Assembly: GCA_027382625.1 (NCBI GenBank)
Contig: JAJKFJ010021011.1
Span: 62,001-126,000 of the forward strand
From: Tetmemena sp. SeJ-2015
Lineage: Eukaryota; Ciliophora; Spirotrichea; Sporadotrichida; Oxytrichidae
DNA length: 64,000 nt
Direction: 5' to 3'
Shown here: piece after piece, positions 12,873 to 23,880 of the stretch
Numbering within the stretch: the first letter of the stretch is position 1
How the letters are laid out: each line of letters begins with the position of its first letter
Translations under genes and position numbers: made by a program
The notes under the pieces: model-generated
Told to the model about the DNA's origin: nothing
Database searches by the model: none
What the model saw: the letters and a program-made list of their open reading frames with translations, nothing else

Positions 12873-13099
12873 GTTTACTTAACAGATCAGTTTAATTTTA
12901 TTTTAAAACATCATCTACATTTCAATTTTAAAACACATTTTCCAAAGTGACTGATTGCTTGCTAAAATAAAAATAAGATACAAGCACTACCTCTAAATAT
13001 AGACTCACAGATAAGAAATTCATAAATTATAACTATTTTAAAGATATTCATTCACTGTCTATCACAAAGTATAATAAATATTAAACTACAAGAAGTTAG

Positions 13100-13767
13100 A
13101 TGCAAGCACAACAGCAAACAGCAAACAAAGACCCTGAGGTCTACACTCTACATTACTTGAATAGATATGGCAGAGGAGAGCCCATACGGCTGCTGCTAAT
13201 TCATGCGGGAGTCTCCTTCAAGGATAGGTCTACGAATTTAGTGAGTTACCGAATGCTTATGGCTGTGGTAAACTTGAGTATGGGTAGCTGCCAGTTCTAG
13301 AAAGAAATAGTGATGGCAAGTTGTTTTCTCAATCTATATCCATCCTCAGAATGCTTGGGAAGGACTATGGCTATTACCCTAAAGATGCCTACTAGTCTTT
13401 TCTCGTAGACTAGGCCGTGGATGCTTATTCAGATATTCTCAACAATATATTCGGTGGCTACGTGGCATTGCTCTAAGCTCCAAATGAGGAACTTAGAATG
13501 CATTTCTTGAATTAATTCGTGAGTTCCCACTTACCCCGCTTCCTTCAAACTTTTGAGAAGAATATTTCAGAGAAAAGTACTCCAAGCCAGTTCTACATTG
13601 GAGACTCATTGACTATTGCAGACTTTGTTCTGGGCAACATAGCCTACTCTTCTTTCTTAAACGAGGCTAATCCATTCTAGAAGCCTATTCTAGAAGTAGT
13701 GAAGCATGAAGGTCTAAGGGAGCACTTCAAAGCCAGACTAGATACTAGGAGCTCCTTGCCTTTTTGA
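13100..13767 (+). CDS. Glutathione S-transferase paralogue 1 (sigma/alpha-like)
   Basis: GSTs conjugate glutathione to electrophiles or isomerise substrates in the cytosol. MQAQQQTANKDPEVYTLHYLNRYGRGEPIRLLL carries the N-terminal thioredoxin-fold signature with the candidate catalytic Tyr (LHYLNRYGRGEPIR). The GSH-binding loop is EYGQLPVLE, followed by FSQSISILR. The C-terminal helical domain has PRFLQTFEKN and IGDSLTIADFVLGNIAYSS. Length about 215 aa, typical for the family. It ends at TGA 13765-13767. Unlike its neighbours it reads straight through the second and third IES sites. A single frame break near 13240 coincides with the first IES site and can be explained by an 8-base IES (listed). 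First member of a six-gene tandem cluster. Confidence 0.88.
13238..13245 (+). other. Possible 8-base IES in GST1, pointer TTA
   Basis: TTA at 13238-13240 and 13246-13248. Removing 8 bases restores frame (KDRSTNL-PNAYGCGKLEYGQLP). The position matches IES site A of the other paralogues. A one-base sequencing error is the alternative. Confidence 0.4.
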
Positions 13768-14110
13768 ACTTAAGGAAGGATTTAAAACATATATAGTAGG
13801 TGTAATCAATAGGTAAAGATTCACTATTTTATTTCTATTAAGTACACATTATTTGCTTTATAGGCCAGAATTTAATGGAAATAGAAGGTAGGAGAAGTTA
13901 AAATAAAGAGGAGCCAAATCAGTTGCAGTTGTCTTCTCAAGTTTTAAGTCTCAGTGGACTACCCCTTTCTTGTGCTTAAATTAGAGTAAATATTAAATTA
14001 TTAAATTAATTAGATTAGGCTTTAAAAATAATAAAATAAGATCTATAAAGAAGTTCTGTCTATATTGGATGAAGTTATGGTGAATAATAAATTATATACA
14101 AAAGTAGAGG

Positions 14111-14235
14111 CGTTTCAACTACTTGCCAACAAATTTGTCCTTTATCTAAATAATTCCCCTATTTAAACCCACATGAATTAAAGTTTTTATAACTAATAAA
14201 ATCACCGTTGAGTAATAGATTCTCAGATACACATG
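14111..14235 (+). repeat. Duplicated GST upstream region, copy 1
   Basis: Begins CGTTTCAACTACTTGCCAAC and runs to the ATG of GST2. Nearly the same block lies upstream of GST3 at 15578-15700. It includes a shared TATTTAAACCCAC stretch, a possible core promoter element, and marks a recent tandem duplication of gene plus promoter. Confidence 0.8.
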
Positions 14236-15006
14236 AACACATAAGCAAAGTACGTGGTGCACTACCTCAAAGGATATGGAAGAGCTGAACCCATACGATT
14301 CCTCTTAAGTCATGCTGGCATTGAATTCACTGAAGCCTACCATACATTTTTAGATTTTTTAGCTTTCAAAATGTAGAGTGGCTTCATTCATTTGGTGATC
14401 TACCTTAGCTGCAAGCAGAAGGGAAGTTAGAGTTTGGACAAGTTCCCGTCCTCGAAGACAATGGTAAATTTTACGCATAGTCTGGCTCAATTTTGCGTCT
14501 TCTTGGGTAGTGACACGGATACTACCCGTAAGACTTCGACTTGGCCCACCAAGCAGACTCTACAATCGATGCTGTCTAAGATATTTTACCACTAAATTTC
14601 TTTTAAATAAGATATCTTCTACTCTTACTACACATCCACTTTTAATCCAGACGAGAAACAGAGAGCTGAGCTCTTAATTCAGTTCAAGAACGTATCTATA
14701 CATCGCTACTTCTCAGCTTTCGAAAAACGCCTTCTGAACAACAATTCAGGCTTCTTCGTAGGAGATAAAATCACAATTGCTGATTTCTCCATGGGAAGTT
14801 TAAATATTACATATTGTAGTAATCCATCTACAAGTACATTAATTTATAATAGTTTGATCTTCAGTCTTTATATGAATCCAGAGTGCCCAAATCAAAAGAT
14901 TATATTGGAGGAGGCAGAAAAATACCCTAAACTTATGGAATACTCAGAAGGACTCAAACACCACCTTAACAGCAGACTTGCCAACAGATTAATCTCACCT
15001 TGGTGA
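14233..15006 (+). CDS. Glutathione S-transferase paralogue 2
   Basis: MNTQAKYVVHYLKGYGRAEPIRFLLSH holds the GST N-domain signature with the candidate catalytic Tyr. Then come EFGQVPVLEDNGKFYAQSGS (glutathione site) and the C-domain (RYFSAFEKRL, VGDKITIADF), ending NRLISPW and TGA 15004-15006. Three IESs (sites A, B and C) interrupt it and all restore frame when removed at their pointers. One blemish remains: after LRLLG the codons read TAG TGA (TGA 14511-14513) where GST3 has Ser-Arg, giving a premature stop. So the copy is either a young pseudogene or carries a sequence error. It shares a duplicated upstream block with GST3 and is very similar to it. Confidence 0.85.
14345..14388 (+). other. 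IES, GST2 site A, pointer CATTT
   Basis: CATTT at 14345-14349 and 14389-14393. Excision of 44 bases gives YHT-FGDLPQLQAEGKLEFG in frame. Confidence 0.85.
14578..14608 (+). other. IES, GST2 site B, pointer AAGATAT
   Basis: AAGATAT at 14578-14584 and 14609-14615. Excision of 31 bases gives DAVQDIFYSYYTSTFNPDEK in frame. Confidence 0.88.
14797..14850 (+). other. IES, GST2 site C, pointer AGTTT
   Basis: AGTTT at 14797-14801 and 14851-14855. Excision of 54 bases gives SMG-SLIFSLYMNPECPNQ in frame. Confidence 0.85.
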
Positions 15007-15577
15007 TATTAATTTTATTATGAAATTCGAATATATCATCATTTCAGCTTTTATTGGCGCTGTTTTCTTTTTAAGAAATTAATAAATTTAGATAAGATTG
15101 ACAAAAAATTTGTATTTAAAAAAGATAATTAAACTAAAATTAGAGCTAGTAAATTTATATTTGAAAATATAGTCGTTGAGCCTTATTAATAGAATTATTG
15201 AGTTGATGTTGTGGCTATTACTACTGATAAGGGTGACTACATCCATACCTTAGAGTCAAAATGAAACTGAGATAGGATGGATCATGTAGTTATTTTTGAG
15301 TAATTTCGCGTTTGACTCGCATGATTATAAGTACTAATAAAGAAATTAATTATACACAACTTATTTTCACTTTCTTATCATATTATGGGGATTTTACTGC
15401 TAAGACAATAAAGGGCACTTCAAAGCAGATTTAGATACTTTGAGCCTAATAGCTTTAGGATAAAAATATAGAAGTAAATCTTAAGGCAAAATATAAGTTG
15501 CAATATATTTATAAAATCATGAAAATTAAATGCATCTTCAATTAAGGTAAAAAGTAAATCTAATTGAAAAATATAAA

Positions 15578-15700
15578 CGTTTCAACTACTTGCCAACAAA
15601 TTTATCCTGGTATCTAAATAATTTCCTATTTAAACCCACTCGAAGCAAATTTTATATAATTAATAATTTAGTTTGAATAACATAACCTCAGAGACACATG
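15578..15700 (+). repeat. Duplicated GST upstream region, copy 2
   Basis: Second copy of the block found at 14111-14235, leading to the ATG of GST3. It differs by small indels and substitutions. Confidence 0.8.
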
Positions 15701-16443
15701 AACTCAGAGACAAAGTACGTAGTGCACTACATGGAAGGATATGGGAGAGCAGAGCCAATCCGATTGCTTTTAAGCCATGCTGGTATTCAGTACACTGATG
15801 TTTACCACACATTATAAATAGTTATTAGAAACTTTTTTTCATCTGAAGATCTTCCCTAGCTTCGAGCTGAAGGAAAATTTGAGTTTGGGCAAGTGCCTGT
15901 CCTAGAAGACAATGGTAAATTTTACGCACAGTCTAGCTCAATTCTGCGTCTTCTGGGGTCTAGGCATGGCTACTACCCTGATGACTTTTACTTAGCTCAC
16001 TAAGTAGACTCGACTATTGATTCTGTCTATGATTTTGATTTCAATTTCTCATGCTTTTGATAATGACATCTTCTATCACTACTACACGTCAGTGTTTGTC
16101 CCAGACGAGAAACAGCGAGCCGAACTCTTAAGTAATTTCCTGAGTGTTACTGTTCATCGCTACCTCGCAGCTTTCGAAAAACGCCTTGAGAACAACCCAT
16201 CAGGCTTCTTGGTTGGAGATAAAATCTCAATTGCTGATTTCTCCCTGGGAGGTTTGATTTCATATTATAATGATGCAAATGAGTTTTAGTTTGATCTACA
16301 CTCTCTGGATGAACCCAGAGTGCCCTAATCAAAAAGTTATTTTGGAATAGGCTCAGAAGTACCCTAAGCTTATGGAATACTCAGAGGGATTGAAACACCA
16401 TCTCAAAAGCAGACTTGCCAACAGATTTAGTTCATCCTGGTGA
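15698..16443 (+). CDS. Glutathione S-transferase paralogue 3
   Basis: MNSETKYVVHYMEGYGRAEPIRLLLSH, then EFGQVPVLEDNGKFYAQ and LLGSRHGYYPDDFYLAHQVD. The C-domain follows (PDEKQRAELLSNFLSV, AAFEKRLENNPSGFLVGDK, ISIADF) and ends KSRLANRFSSSW, TGA 16441-16443. Three IESs at sites A, B and C restore the uninterrupted GST when removed. Unlike GST2 there is no premature stop, so this copy appears intact. Its high similarity to GST2 in both coding and upstream sequence points to recent duplication, although the IES sequences and pointers of the two genes differ. Confidence 0.9.
15810..15839 (+). other. IES, GST3 site A, pointer CAT
   Basis: CAT at 15810-15812 and 15840-15842. Excision of 30 bases gives YHT-SEDLPQLRAEGKFEFG. 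The insert is itself in frame and free of TGA, so removal is inferred from the paralogues. Confidence 0.7.
16029..16062 (+). other. IES, GST3 site B, pointer ATGA
   Basis: ATGA at 16029-16032 and 16063-16066. Excision of 34 bases gives DSVYDIFYHYYTSVFVPDEK in frame. Confidence 0.85.
16252..16288 (+). other. IES, GST3 site C, pointer GTTTGAT
   Basis: GTTTGAT at 16252-16258 and 16289-16295. Excision of 37 bases gives SLG-GLIYTLWMNPECPNQK in frame. Confidence 0.88.
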
Positions 16444-16781
16444 TATTTATTACCAGAAAAGTAGGTTTATTAATCTTCATTTCAAAATCTACTTTGTAAA
16501 CTACTTTTTTAGCAGCAAATAAGTTTAACTTCAAATAGTTACTTTCTATAATTTATTTGTTGAAATTGGTTTTAAATTAATTGGATTCAACTATTATCCC
16601 ACAATTTTGATTAAAGATATTTAAGCAAACTTCTTAAGCATTTTATAATTAAATAAAAGTTTGTATCAGAGTTATGAGTGAGGAAGCCATAACCAATCAC
16701 TACCTGTATGGCTACGGTAGAGCGGAGAGTCTTAGATTTCTTCAGTCTCATGCCAAAGTCCCTTAAACTGATGCTCTTTAC

Positions 16782-16816
16782 TCCAAACTAATTTTATCAT
16801 GCATTGATTGAATGAG
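16782..16816 (+). other. IES, GST4 site A, pointer TCCA
   Basis: TCCA at 16782-16785 and 16817-16820. Excision of 35 bases gives TDALYS-REEMTDLKASGKL in frame. Confidence 0.85.
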
Positions 16817-17014
16817 TCCAGAGAAGAGATGACAGATCTGAAAGCAAGTGGAAAACTTGAGTTCGGGCAAGTGCCAATGGTTGAGATGAATGGTAAACGC
16901 ATGGCTCAAACTGTCGCCACTATCAGATATCTTTCGAAGAAATTCGGCTACTACTCAGACGATGGCTATGAGGCTTACCATTTTGATCAAACTGCAGACG
17001 CTATCGGAGATGTC

Positions 17015-17428
17015 TTCACTTCAAAAATGTTAAATCTATTCATTCAGACACAAAAGTATTTTCCTTTATTTTTACATCAATTTAAATGGAGAGTGTAATT
17101 AAATTAATTATTCGAATCTCAAGTTTAAAAAATCTCAAAATTTTCTAAGATTTACATAATTTTAGGTCAGATAATTTGTACAATTAGGTTAAATATAAAT
17201 TTACAGTTATGAAAAAAATGATAATTTACTTACCGAATTCAGCCTGATGCTTAATACTTTGAAATCGGCACTTAAAGAATGATTTATTTAAAAACAGATT
17301 ATGAATTTTATCAAATTCTGATTAAGCAAAGCCATCATTTTGACTGGAGAATAAAAGTAAGCGCTATTTGTCAACCTATATGTATTTATTTATATATCAA
17401 ATCTAGTAATAAAATATATACTTTATAT
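17015..17428 (+). other. Enlarged IES, GST4 site B, pointer TTCACT
   Basis: TTCACT at 17015-17020 and 17429-17434. Excision of 414 AT-rich bases gives GDVFTGQFAGTFAPEEVK in frame, matching GST5. It is about ten times longer than the IESs at this site in the paralogues. Confidence 0.8.
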
Positions 17429-17539
17429 TTCACTGGCTAATTCGCTGGTACTTTTGCACCAGAGGAGGTAAAGATGGAGCTCTTTACATAATTATTCTAG
17501 GTTAATTTGAAGAATAATGAAGTTTGAGGCAAGAAGAAA

Positions 17540-20500
17540 ATGGAACAATAGATTGATACTAGGAACGGAACGACTTCATACGTGGTACCTTCCAAGGATG
17601 AGAACATTCTAAAAGATGCAATCTCCCAATGGTGGGGCACCCTGATTCAGAGAGAGGAGTGTGGTACGATAGATGAACTGAAGAGAGGCTTGAAAAGCTT
17701 TGAGAACATAATAAGCATGGGGTATGATCCTGGTGTTTTGTGGAGAGGCTACGAGGAAACACCACAATTTCTGGATGTAATGGAGTATGACGAGGCATTA
17801 CAAAGTTAAGTGCTAGTCAGACACCAGAAGCTTGACAAGAATCTATTTGAGGGATACCTGAGGAACATTTGTGAGAAACCGCTGGTAGTGGGACCCATTA
17901 CCTATGATGTAATTGCGAGGTTGCAAGAACTCTCATATGTATTGGCGGCATTCATAGAATGGCACATGCTAAACAAGTCCTTCTATGCCCCATCAGACAA
18001 GACTCTTGGACTAGTGCAATACTATGTTGAATGGAACATCTTCAAGAAGTGGGGTAGAGGCGAGGCCGCGAGAATGGCAAAGTTAGAAGGTATCATTACA
18101 CAACAGATCGAGAGCGATCCGAAACGGGAACTTGAGGTAGACACCATGCTGGTAATCTGGGGAATCGAGCACATAATCACAATCTTGCCATTCATGGAGA
18201 CATTCCTGATCCCAATGTACCAAATAAACGAGTAGATGCAAACAAAGGACCAGATGGTAGGATGGGCCAGTACACTAGAGAATGCAGACAAGCTTTTCGA
18301 GATATGGACAGATCTGAAATTGGTGAAAGGAATGGTGCCTCCACCCCGCTACAACCTCGCTACTGCGCAGGAGAGAGACCAGAAACCGTCAGAATTCCGA
18401 GCTGAGAAGACGGGACACACTCCACCTCAAGCAGACGGGGGTGAGAGGAGAGACTCCAGAGCACAAGCATAAGCAAAAGATGTGGAAATGAAGGACAAGA
18501 GCGCTCCACAGACAGCCTCAAAGCTAGTAGAGATGGTCGCTAAGCCCCCCAAGGCCTAGGGACCACAGGTACAAACCATAGGTAAGGTAGGGACACCAAC
18601 ATCGACCCACCAGAAGTACGATGATGGCTTCAGGAAAGCGCAGAGAAAACCACTGATTTAAAACAAACTCAATGTCAAGCAAAAAATGATGGTGGACTAA
18701 ACAGAGTGCAAAGCATGGAAAGGAATTGGCCAGGACAAGAAATGTGACTTGATCAAGACGGAGGTCACTGCCTTCTGCCATACACAAAACGCCAAGAGGA
18801 ACTAGATTTACCAGGAGGTGTGGAGTCAGATTCTCAAAAATGTAGACCACAATAAGAGAAACTTCAAGGCCAGAGACACGTGCAGAATGTGGTATGTTGT
18901 CCACTGGGAGAAGTTAAAGGATTACCTAGAGCATCTCTAAATTGAAGAAGTGTTGAGTTTGAAATGGTTCGGTAAAGAAAACATGAAGATTTAAAAGAAA
19001 ATTCCAGCAGATGAAGAGATATGGAATCAGGTTAGCATACAGGCTGAGAGAAATGCGAGTGAACCAAATAGAAAGTTCTTGACCCTATTCAAGAGCTCCC
19101 CATACACACAAGAAGAAATAGAGCATGTGTCCAAGAAAAAGTGGACATGGCAGCTAGAAGACGCATTGGGATACAAACTGAGAATGCTAAATGGACTATA
19201 CCTTATGAACAGTAAGGAAAGGGCAGTATTATTCAGGATAAACAGGCAAAATAAAGTAGAAGCGGAAAGAAGGATTGTGCAAGCAAAGATAGAGCTCAGA
19301 AGTGGAGAGAGAGTAGCGGTCAATCTCTGGCTGAGTGAAAACACGCAGAGGCCGACCACGATAGCAAACCCCCAAAGATACTACACGGAGGCCCAGTCTG
19401 AAAGTGGGTACGGATACTTCATAAAAGGATCTGTACTTAATAGCGAGTGGGAACATTCGGAAGCTATACAAGCAAGTTAAGGACATTGGGAAAACGGGAC
19501 CCTGGAAAAAGCCTTTTAAAACTTTTATTTTAAAGAAACCAAGATTTTGGGAAAAAGGGGGGAAGGGGGTTATCAAAGAAGGAAAAAAAATTATCAGATT
19601 GGGGATCAGAAAAAAAGACGCCTTTGGGAAGGACAAAAAGGCAACCCCATCTTACAAACGAAAAGCCAAAGGGGTAGTGGGCGGGGGCCAAACTAACGTT
19701 AAGAACCCAAACCTAGGAAATTTTGTACAAAATCTCCACATGGGGAAAGAAGCCCCAAAATTAAAATGAGTTTTTACAAATTTTTTTGGTTTCCTTGTAC
19801 CTAGGGCCAACGGAAAAACCTTTTTGAAATAAAAAATTGAAGCACATACGGGGTCATTTAAAAGGATTTACGGGGAAGGGCTTTCCCCTTGAAAAATCCA
19901 GTTTTTAAAATAAAAATGACGAAGATTAAAACGGGGGAAAGAAAATAAAGTTGGCAACCCTTAGAAAAACTAAAACCAATCCCCCAAACAACGGGAATTG
20001 GGTTTGAGACCATCATAAAAATTATTCGGGAAAACCCTAAGAAAGGAAGGAATGGAAAGATGGGTTTAAACTACGAAAAGGGCCCGGGAATTCTTTTTCT
20101 GAAAAAAAAGGGAAAGTTACAGGAATTACTACCCCAAAACCATTTAGGGGTGGGGTACATTTTGGGGTCCTTTCGCGGAAACCCTGACATGGGGAAAATT
20201 TACAGGGTAGGGCGGTTGGCCTTGCAAAGGGGCCAATTCAGACTGAATGCGGAAATAAAAAACTGGAAAAACCCTCCTTTGCATAAGAAGAGAGGGGAGG
20301 GCATTGGAACGGGCCAAGCCCGAGATCCTAAAGTGGTGGTAGGGGGAAAGAGCAGACCTGAAGAAATTTGCCAACAAAAGCAAGGAATACTACTTGGAGC
20401 AATCACTGCCAGTTAAATCCAGATTGAGCAAGATATAGCTGTACATGAACGTGGCGTTGAACTACTGCAGCAAATACTTCCTGAATGATGAGTGGATCAT

Positions 20501-22285
20501 TCAGGATGACAATAATCAAATGAACAAGGGATTTCAGTTTGACGATTCCATGATCTTCCAGAACCAAGAGAGCGGCTTCTCAAGATTAAATAAGGTCAAT
20601 AGACACTAGTACCTGAAGAAAGGGGACGAAGAGGATGTTGTTCACGACGACTATTGGGAGACCCTATCTGACAATGCGACGGATGTGCAATTCAGGAAAG
20701 AAAGGATTAAGAGGAGAACTTACACCACGGATAAGATAGAAGTGGTTAGAAGGGTAGAAGAGGTCAGTGTGATGTACAGAGACAAGTACGAGTCATACCC
20801 AATCAAAGAACTTGAGTACCACTGTAATTTTTGGAAGAAAGGAAAAATTCTATCTATCCTCAGAGATGGGGACTTTGAGAATTTGAGATCTGAGCAGTAC
20901 AAATGCAACTTCATGTCGAAGCAAGCTCTAGACTAAAAAGTGGAAAGTTTTGAGGAGGATAGAAAATTTAGCTTTGTAATGCCTGAGATGTGGGTCAGAG
21001 AAACCATGCCAAAAGAACTGGAAAGGATAAGGAACATAAAGTTAACAGAGGGCGAACTAAAAAAAGAAAAGGCCATCATCCAAGAGGAAGTAGATTAAGA
21101 GGAGGAGCAAGAGGTGGTGGAGAAGCTACACCCGTATGAACTAGAGTTACTGGAGCACTATCAGTAGCTAGGTCTGCAAGAAAGAGCAAACCTCGCCGAA
21201 TCCATACCCAAGAACAGGCTAGGTGTGCCAATGTTCCTGGTAAACGACATACAGTTGTTGTGCACGCAAGAGGGATAGCTAGATGAAAAAGACCCAGAAG
21301 TCCAGTTGGCCATTGAGATCATAAGGAAGATCATGGCCTCAACAGGCGCGAGTAGACTAATTTTCCAGTTTAAGGACAGTATGCACCTGTTCACCAAAAA
21401 CTCCATAGAGAGAGTAGAGAGAAATAAAGAACACGCGAAAACAATGAAAAACCTGACAAAACTGAAGATCATCGAGCAGAATGTGATGAAAATCTTCGCA
21501 AGGCAACTAGCGGTGCACATCGAAACTCTAAAAAATGTGTGGAGAATGAAGACTGCGAAAGAGATGGTGACCCAACACGAGAAGGAGTACAATGACCCGC
21601 ACCCATTGGGCAACCAAGGACTGCAGAAGGCTCAAGAACAGAGGATACAGTAACTGTAAAACAGGATCCAAGTGAAGCATGTGCGCACATACATAATGGA
21701 CTGGGAACTATTTGAGGCGATAGCCACGTACTGGATACTACACTGCAAAACACTCCTGGATTACAAGGAAGCGGAGGAAGCTTGGACTTCGCTAGTAGAG
21801 GAGAGAAAGGAAAAATTTGAGAAATGGTAGATCGCACAGGATAAACTATCTGAACACCACCAATATACCCACCGAATCGGTCACCCTATTGATGAGAGAG
21901 AGTAAGTGAGAAAGTTATAATCAATTTATAGAAAGTGTGTGACCCCTCGAGCAAGGATAACCCCATCTGTACATGCAAAGTACCAACAACTCTCGAAACC
22001 CCAGAAAACCAAGGAAGAAGAGGATACTGAGATTGAGGAATGTAGCAAGAGCAACAAGAGGAGCACGATACAGTAAGAAAAAGTCAAAGCAGTAGGCAAG
22101 AAGCGGATGAGCATCCCCCATGAGTATGAGAAATCAAGCTGGTCTCCATGGAAAACCGCTCGAGGAAGAGGAGTCCACAGCGAGACCCGACTGATGAGCT
22201 AGCAAGGAAGTCAGGTGAGAAATGCAGGACAATTAATCCATTTGATAGCTAAATTGATTATTTGTTTTATTTAATTTTTGAATAA
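17540..22285 (+). CDS. Giant unknown reading frame inserted in GST4 (~1,580 codons)
   Basis: ATG 17540 follows a TGA in the same frame and starts MEQQIDTRNGTTSYVVPS. The frame is open without TGA to 19480 (647 codons), is lost in a poor-quality stretch, then is open again from about 20395 to TGA 22283-22285. It uses TAA, TAG, CAA and CAG for Gln like the host. From N to C: a helical Trp/Glu/Lys-rich domain to about residue 245 (AISQWWGTLIQREECG, YYVEWNIFKKWGRGEAARM), then a low-complexity Pro/Gln/Lys linker (about 270-360; PPPRYNLATAQERDQKP). More charged helical sequence follows (WSQILKNVDHNKRNFKARDT), then an acidic coiled coil near 21.1 kb and a basic tail (KAVGKKRMSIPHEYEKSSW). No transposase, polymerase or protease motif was seen. 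It could be a germline-limited gene, a mobile-element structural protein or a viral remnant. Function unknown. Confidence 0.7.
19490..20390. other. Poor-quality consensus: inflated homopolymers
   Basis: Runs of 3-7 identical bases, especially G and C (for example ggaaaaaggggggaaggggg), replace the normal texture, and the open frame on both sides breaks several times. Stripping runs by eye gives protein-like Lys/Gly-rich text, so coding probably continues through it. It looks like an assembly or base-calling artefact, not biology. Confidence 0.75.
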
Positions 22286-22689
22286 ATGAATGAGCAATTC
22301 CTCTCGGCTACTTTACCAAGATTCTTCTCTGCTTTTGAATAGCGACGGTTTTTCGTTGGAGAGAGAATTACCATACAGACTTTGTGATGGGCATCATGAT
22401 TATTTTAATGAATAGTTGAATTTTTGAGCAGATCTTGGAGGTTGCTATGAAATACCCAAAGCTCATGGCTTATTCAGAGGGTCTCATAGCTCAACTTAAG
22501 GACAGACTTACTACTAGAATGGCCTCTCCATTGTGAAAATTCAATGTCAATTTAATAAATAAATTAATCTTGATAAAAATATATTCGAAAAGCAGCTTCA
22601 ATTTGAATAAACTTTGTTTTAATGGATCTAAAATTTTTAAATTGTCTCAAATTTTAATTTAATTGCAAAATCAGAAAGTTTAAATAATC

Positions 22690-22800
22690 ATTAGAGTTTT
22701 CTTTCCACAAATTTGTGTGGGAGAGATCGCTTCAATTTTAAAAGATATTGAGATCTAATCATATCTCACTGTTGAAGAGAATATGCAGCTAATTTAAAAT
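22690..22800 (+). repeat. Dispersed repeat, degraded copy D
   Basis: Contains AATTTGTGTGGGAGAG and CATATCTCACTGTTGAAGAG, which match the core of the copies at 23.5 and 44.2 kb in the same order but closer together. Confidence 0.5.
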
Positions 22801-23419
22801 GGGATAAATAATAATTTTCAATGATAAAAATTATAGTTGGGGTGATGAAATTAGTCATTTGATGCAGAGTTATTAAAATCTAAAGTTTAATCTAATTAAA
22901 GTTAAAAGAGACATCAATTTATATTGAAGGAAGTAACCCTTAAGGGAAAAGGAAGAGGAAAAATTCTTTAAATTAAAGCGATCAAAATCTGTCAAATTTG
23001 ATAAATAATATACTAAAACTACTTGTTGGCTATTAAGTAATTATACTTGTTGAATTTTGGGATTACCTTAGCAATTAACAATAAATTCTAGAGAAATCAC
23101 GAAAAAATATTTTGACCTAAATGTGAAATAGCAGCTTTAGTGAAAAAGATAAAATTCCTAAACTATTACGCTATCTATCCTCCCTTGCATACATCTGTAT
23201 AAGAGGATAATTCAATTGATAGTGGCTATATAAGTTTATCTTAACACAATTTTTATCGGATAAAGTTCTCATCCTTTTTATTAAATTAAAAATTAGATTG
23301 AGATATTCTATTTGAGATAAAGGAAATAGGTATAAAATTCAAAGAATATGAATTAGACATCACCTTCCTGGAAGGCTTGAGATTGCATGTCTAAGGTTAA
23401 AATTTAGAATGATTATAGT

Positions 23420-23880
23420 ATTATAGCTGAGAATTTAATAAGAAAGAGAATTAAATTAAATATTAAATTAAAATGGAATAAATCAGTGACAGTTGAAGTG
23501 TGTCCAATTTTAATAATTATTAGATCATTCAATTCAGCATAAAATTCTAAGAACTTTCATCCTTGCAACTTTTGTGTGGGAGTGCTCATTAAGTAGTTAT
23601 TAGTGACACAAGTTTAAACGAAAATGATGAAGATGAAGAAGAGTGCGTGCACCATATCTCACTGCTGAGAGGTGCTACGAAGATGATTAAAGAAGAAACT
23701 CATATTAATTTTTGATTCTCTATCGAACAAGCTACAGATCAGGGTGAATCTCTGATTTCAACTGACACGAAGTTGCAACTCTCCATTTATTATTCTAACC
23801 AATCACCGATTTTAATTAAAATATTTACTATAATAAAGAAATTAATTATACACAACTTATTCTCACTTTTTATCATATTT
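23420..23880 (+). repeat. Dispersed ~0.4 kb repeat, copy A
   Basis: Shares with copy B (44.2 kb) the run ATCCTTGCAACTTTTGTGTG and, further on, GAGGTGCTACGAAGATGATT; with copy C (39.8 kb) it shares GACAGTTGAAGTGTG. Its middle encodes EECVHHISLLRGATKMIKEE, nearly identical to the protein read from copy B, with mostly silent differences. The 3' end (TAATAAAGAAATTAATTATA) recurs at 15.33 kb. Confidence 0.75.

Larger units (their letters stand above)
16674..22536 (+). pseudogene. Glutathione S-transferase paralogue 4, split by a 4.8 kb insert
   Basis: The N-terminal part (16674-17020) starts MSEEAITNHYLYGYGRAES and continues EFGQVPMVEMNGKRMAQ to AIGDVFT. After a 414-base IES it resumes at 17429-17490 with FTGQFAGTFAPEEVKMELF. 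The C-terminal part reappears at about 22286 with NEQFLSATLPRFFSAFEQ and EVAMKYPKLMAYSEGL, ending at TGA 22534-22536. The downstream part has lost residues after FSAFEQR and shifts frame before the VMGIMI region, so this copy is decayed. Between the halves lies a long unrelated reading frame. Sequence directly shows the split; insertion of a mobile or germline-limited unit into this gene is inference. The exact junction was not resolved: GAATAATGAA (17516) and GAATAAATGAA (22276) are possible flanking repeats. Confidence 0.8.

Noticed and set aside
18524..21837. Several 110-150 codon minus-strand open frames
   Set aside because: They are antisense to the giant plus-strand frame, which has the consistent codon texture and Gln use; the minus frames look like leucine/serine-rich antisense text.
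17540..22285. Reverse transcriptase or TBE-type transposase in the long insert
   Set aside because: FDDSMIF near 20.54 kb recalls a polymerase motif, but no other fingers/palm motifs surround it. No DDE triad, zinc-finger order or C4A4-type terminal repeats were found.
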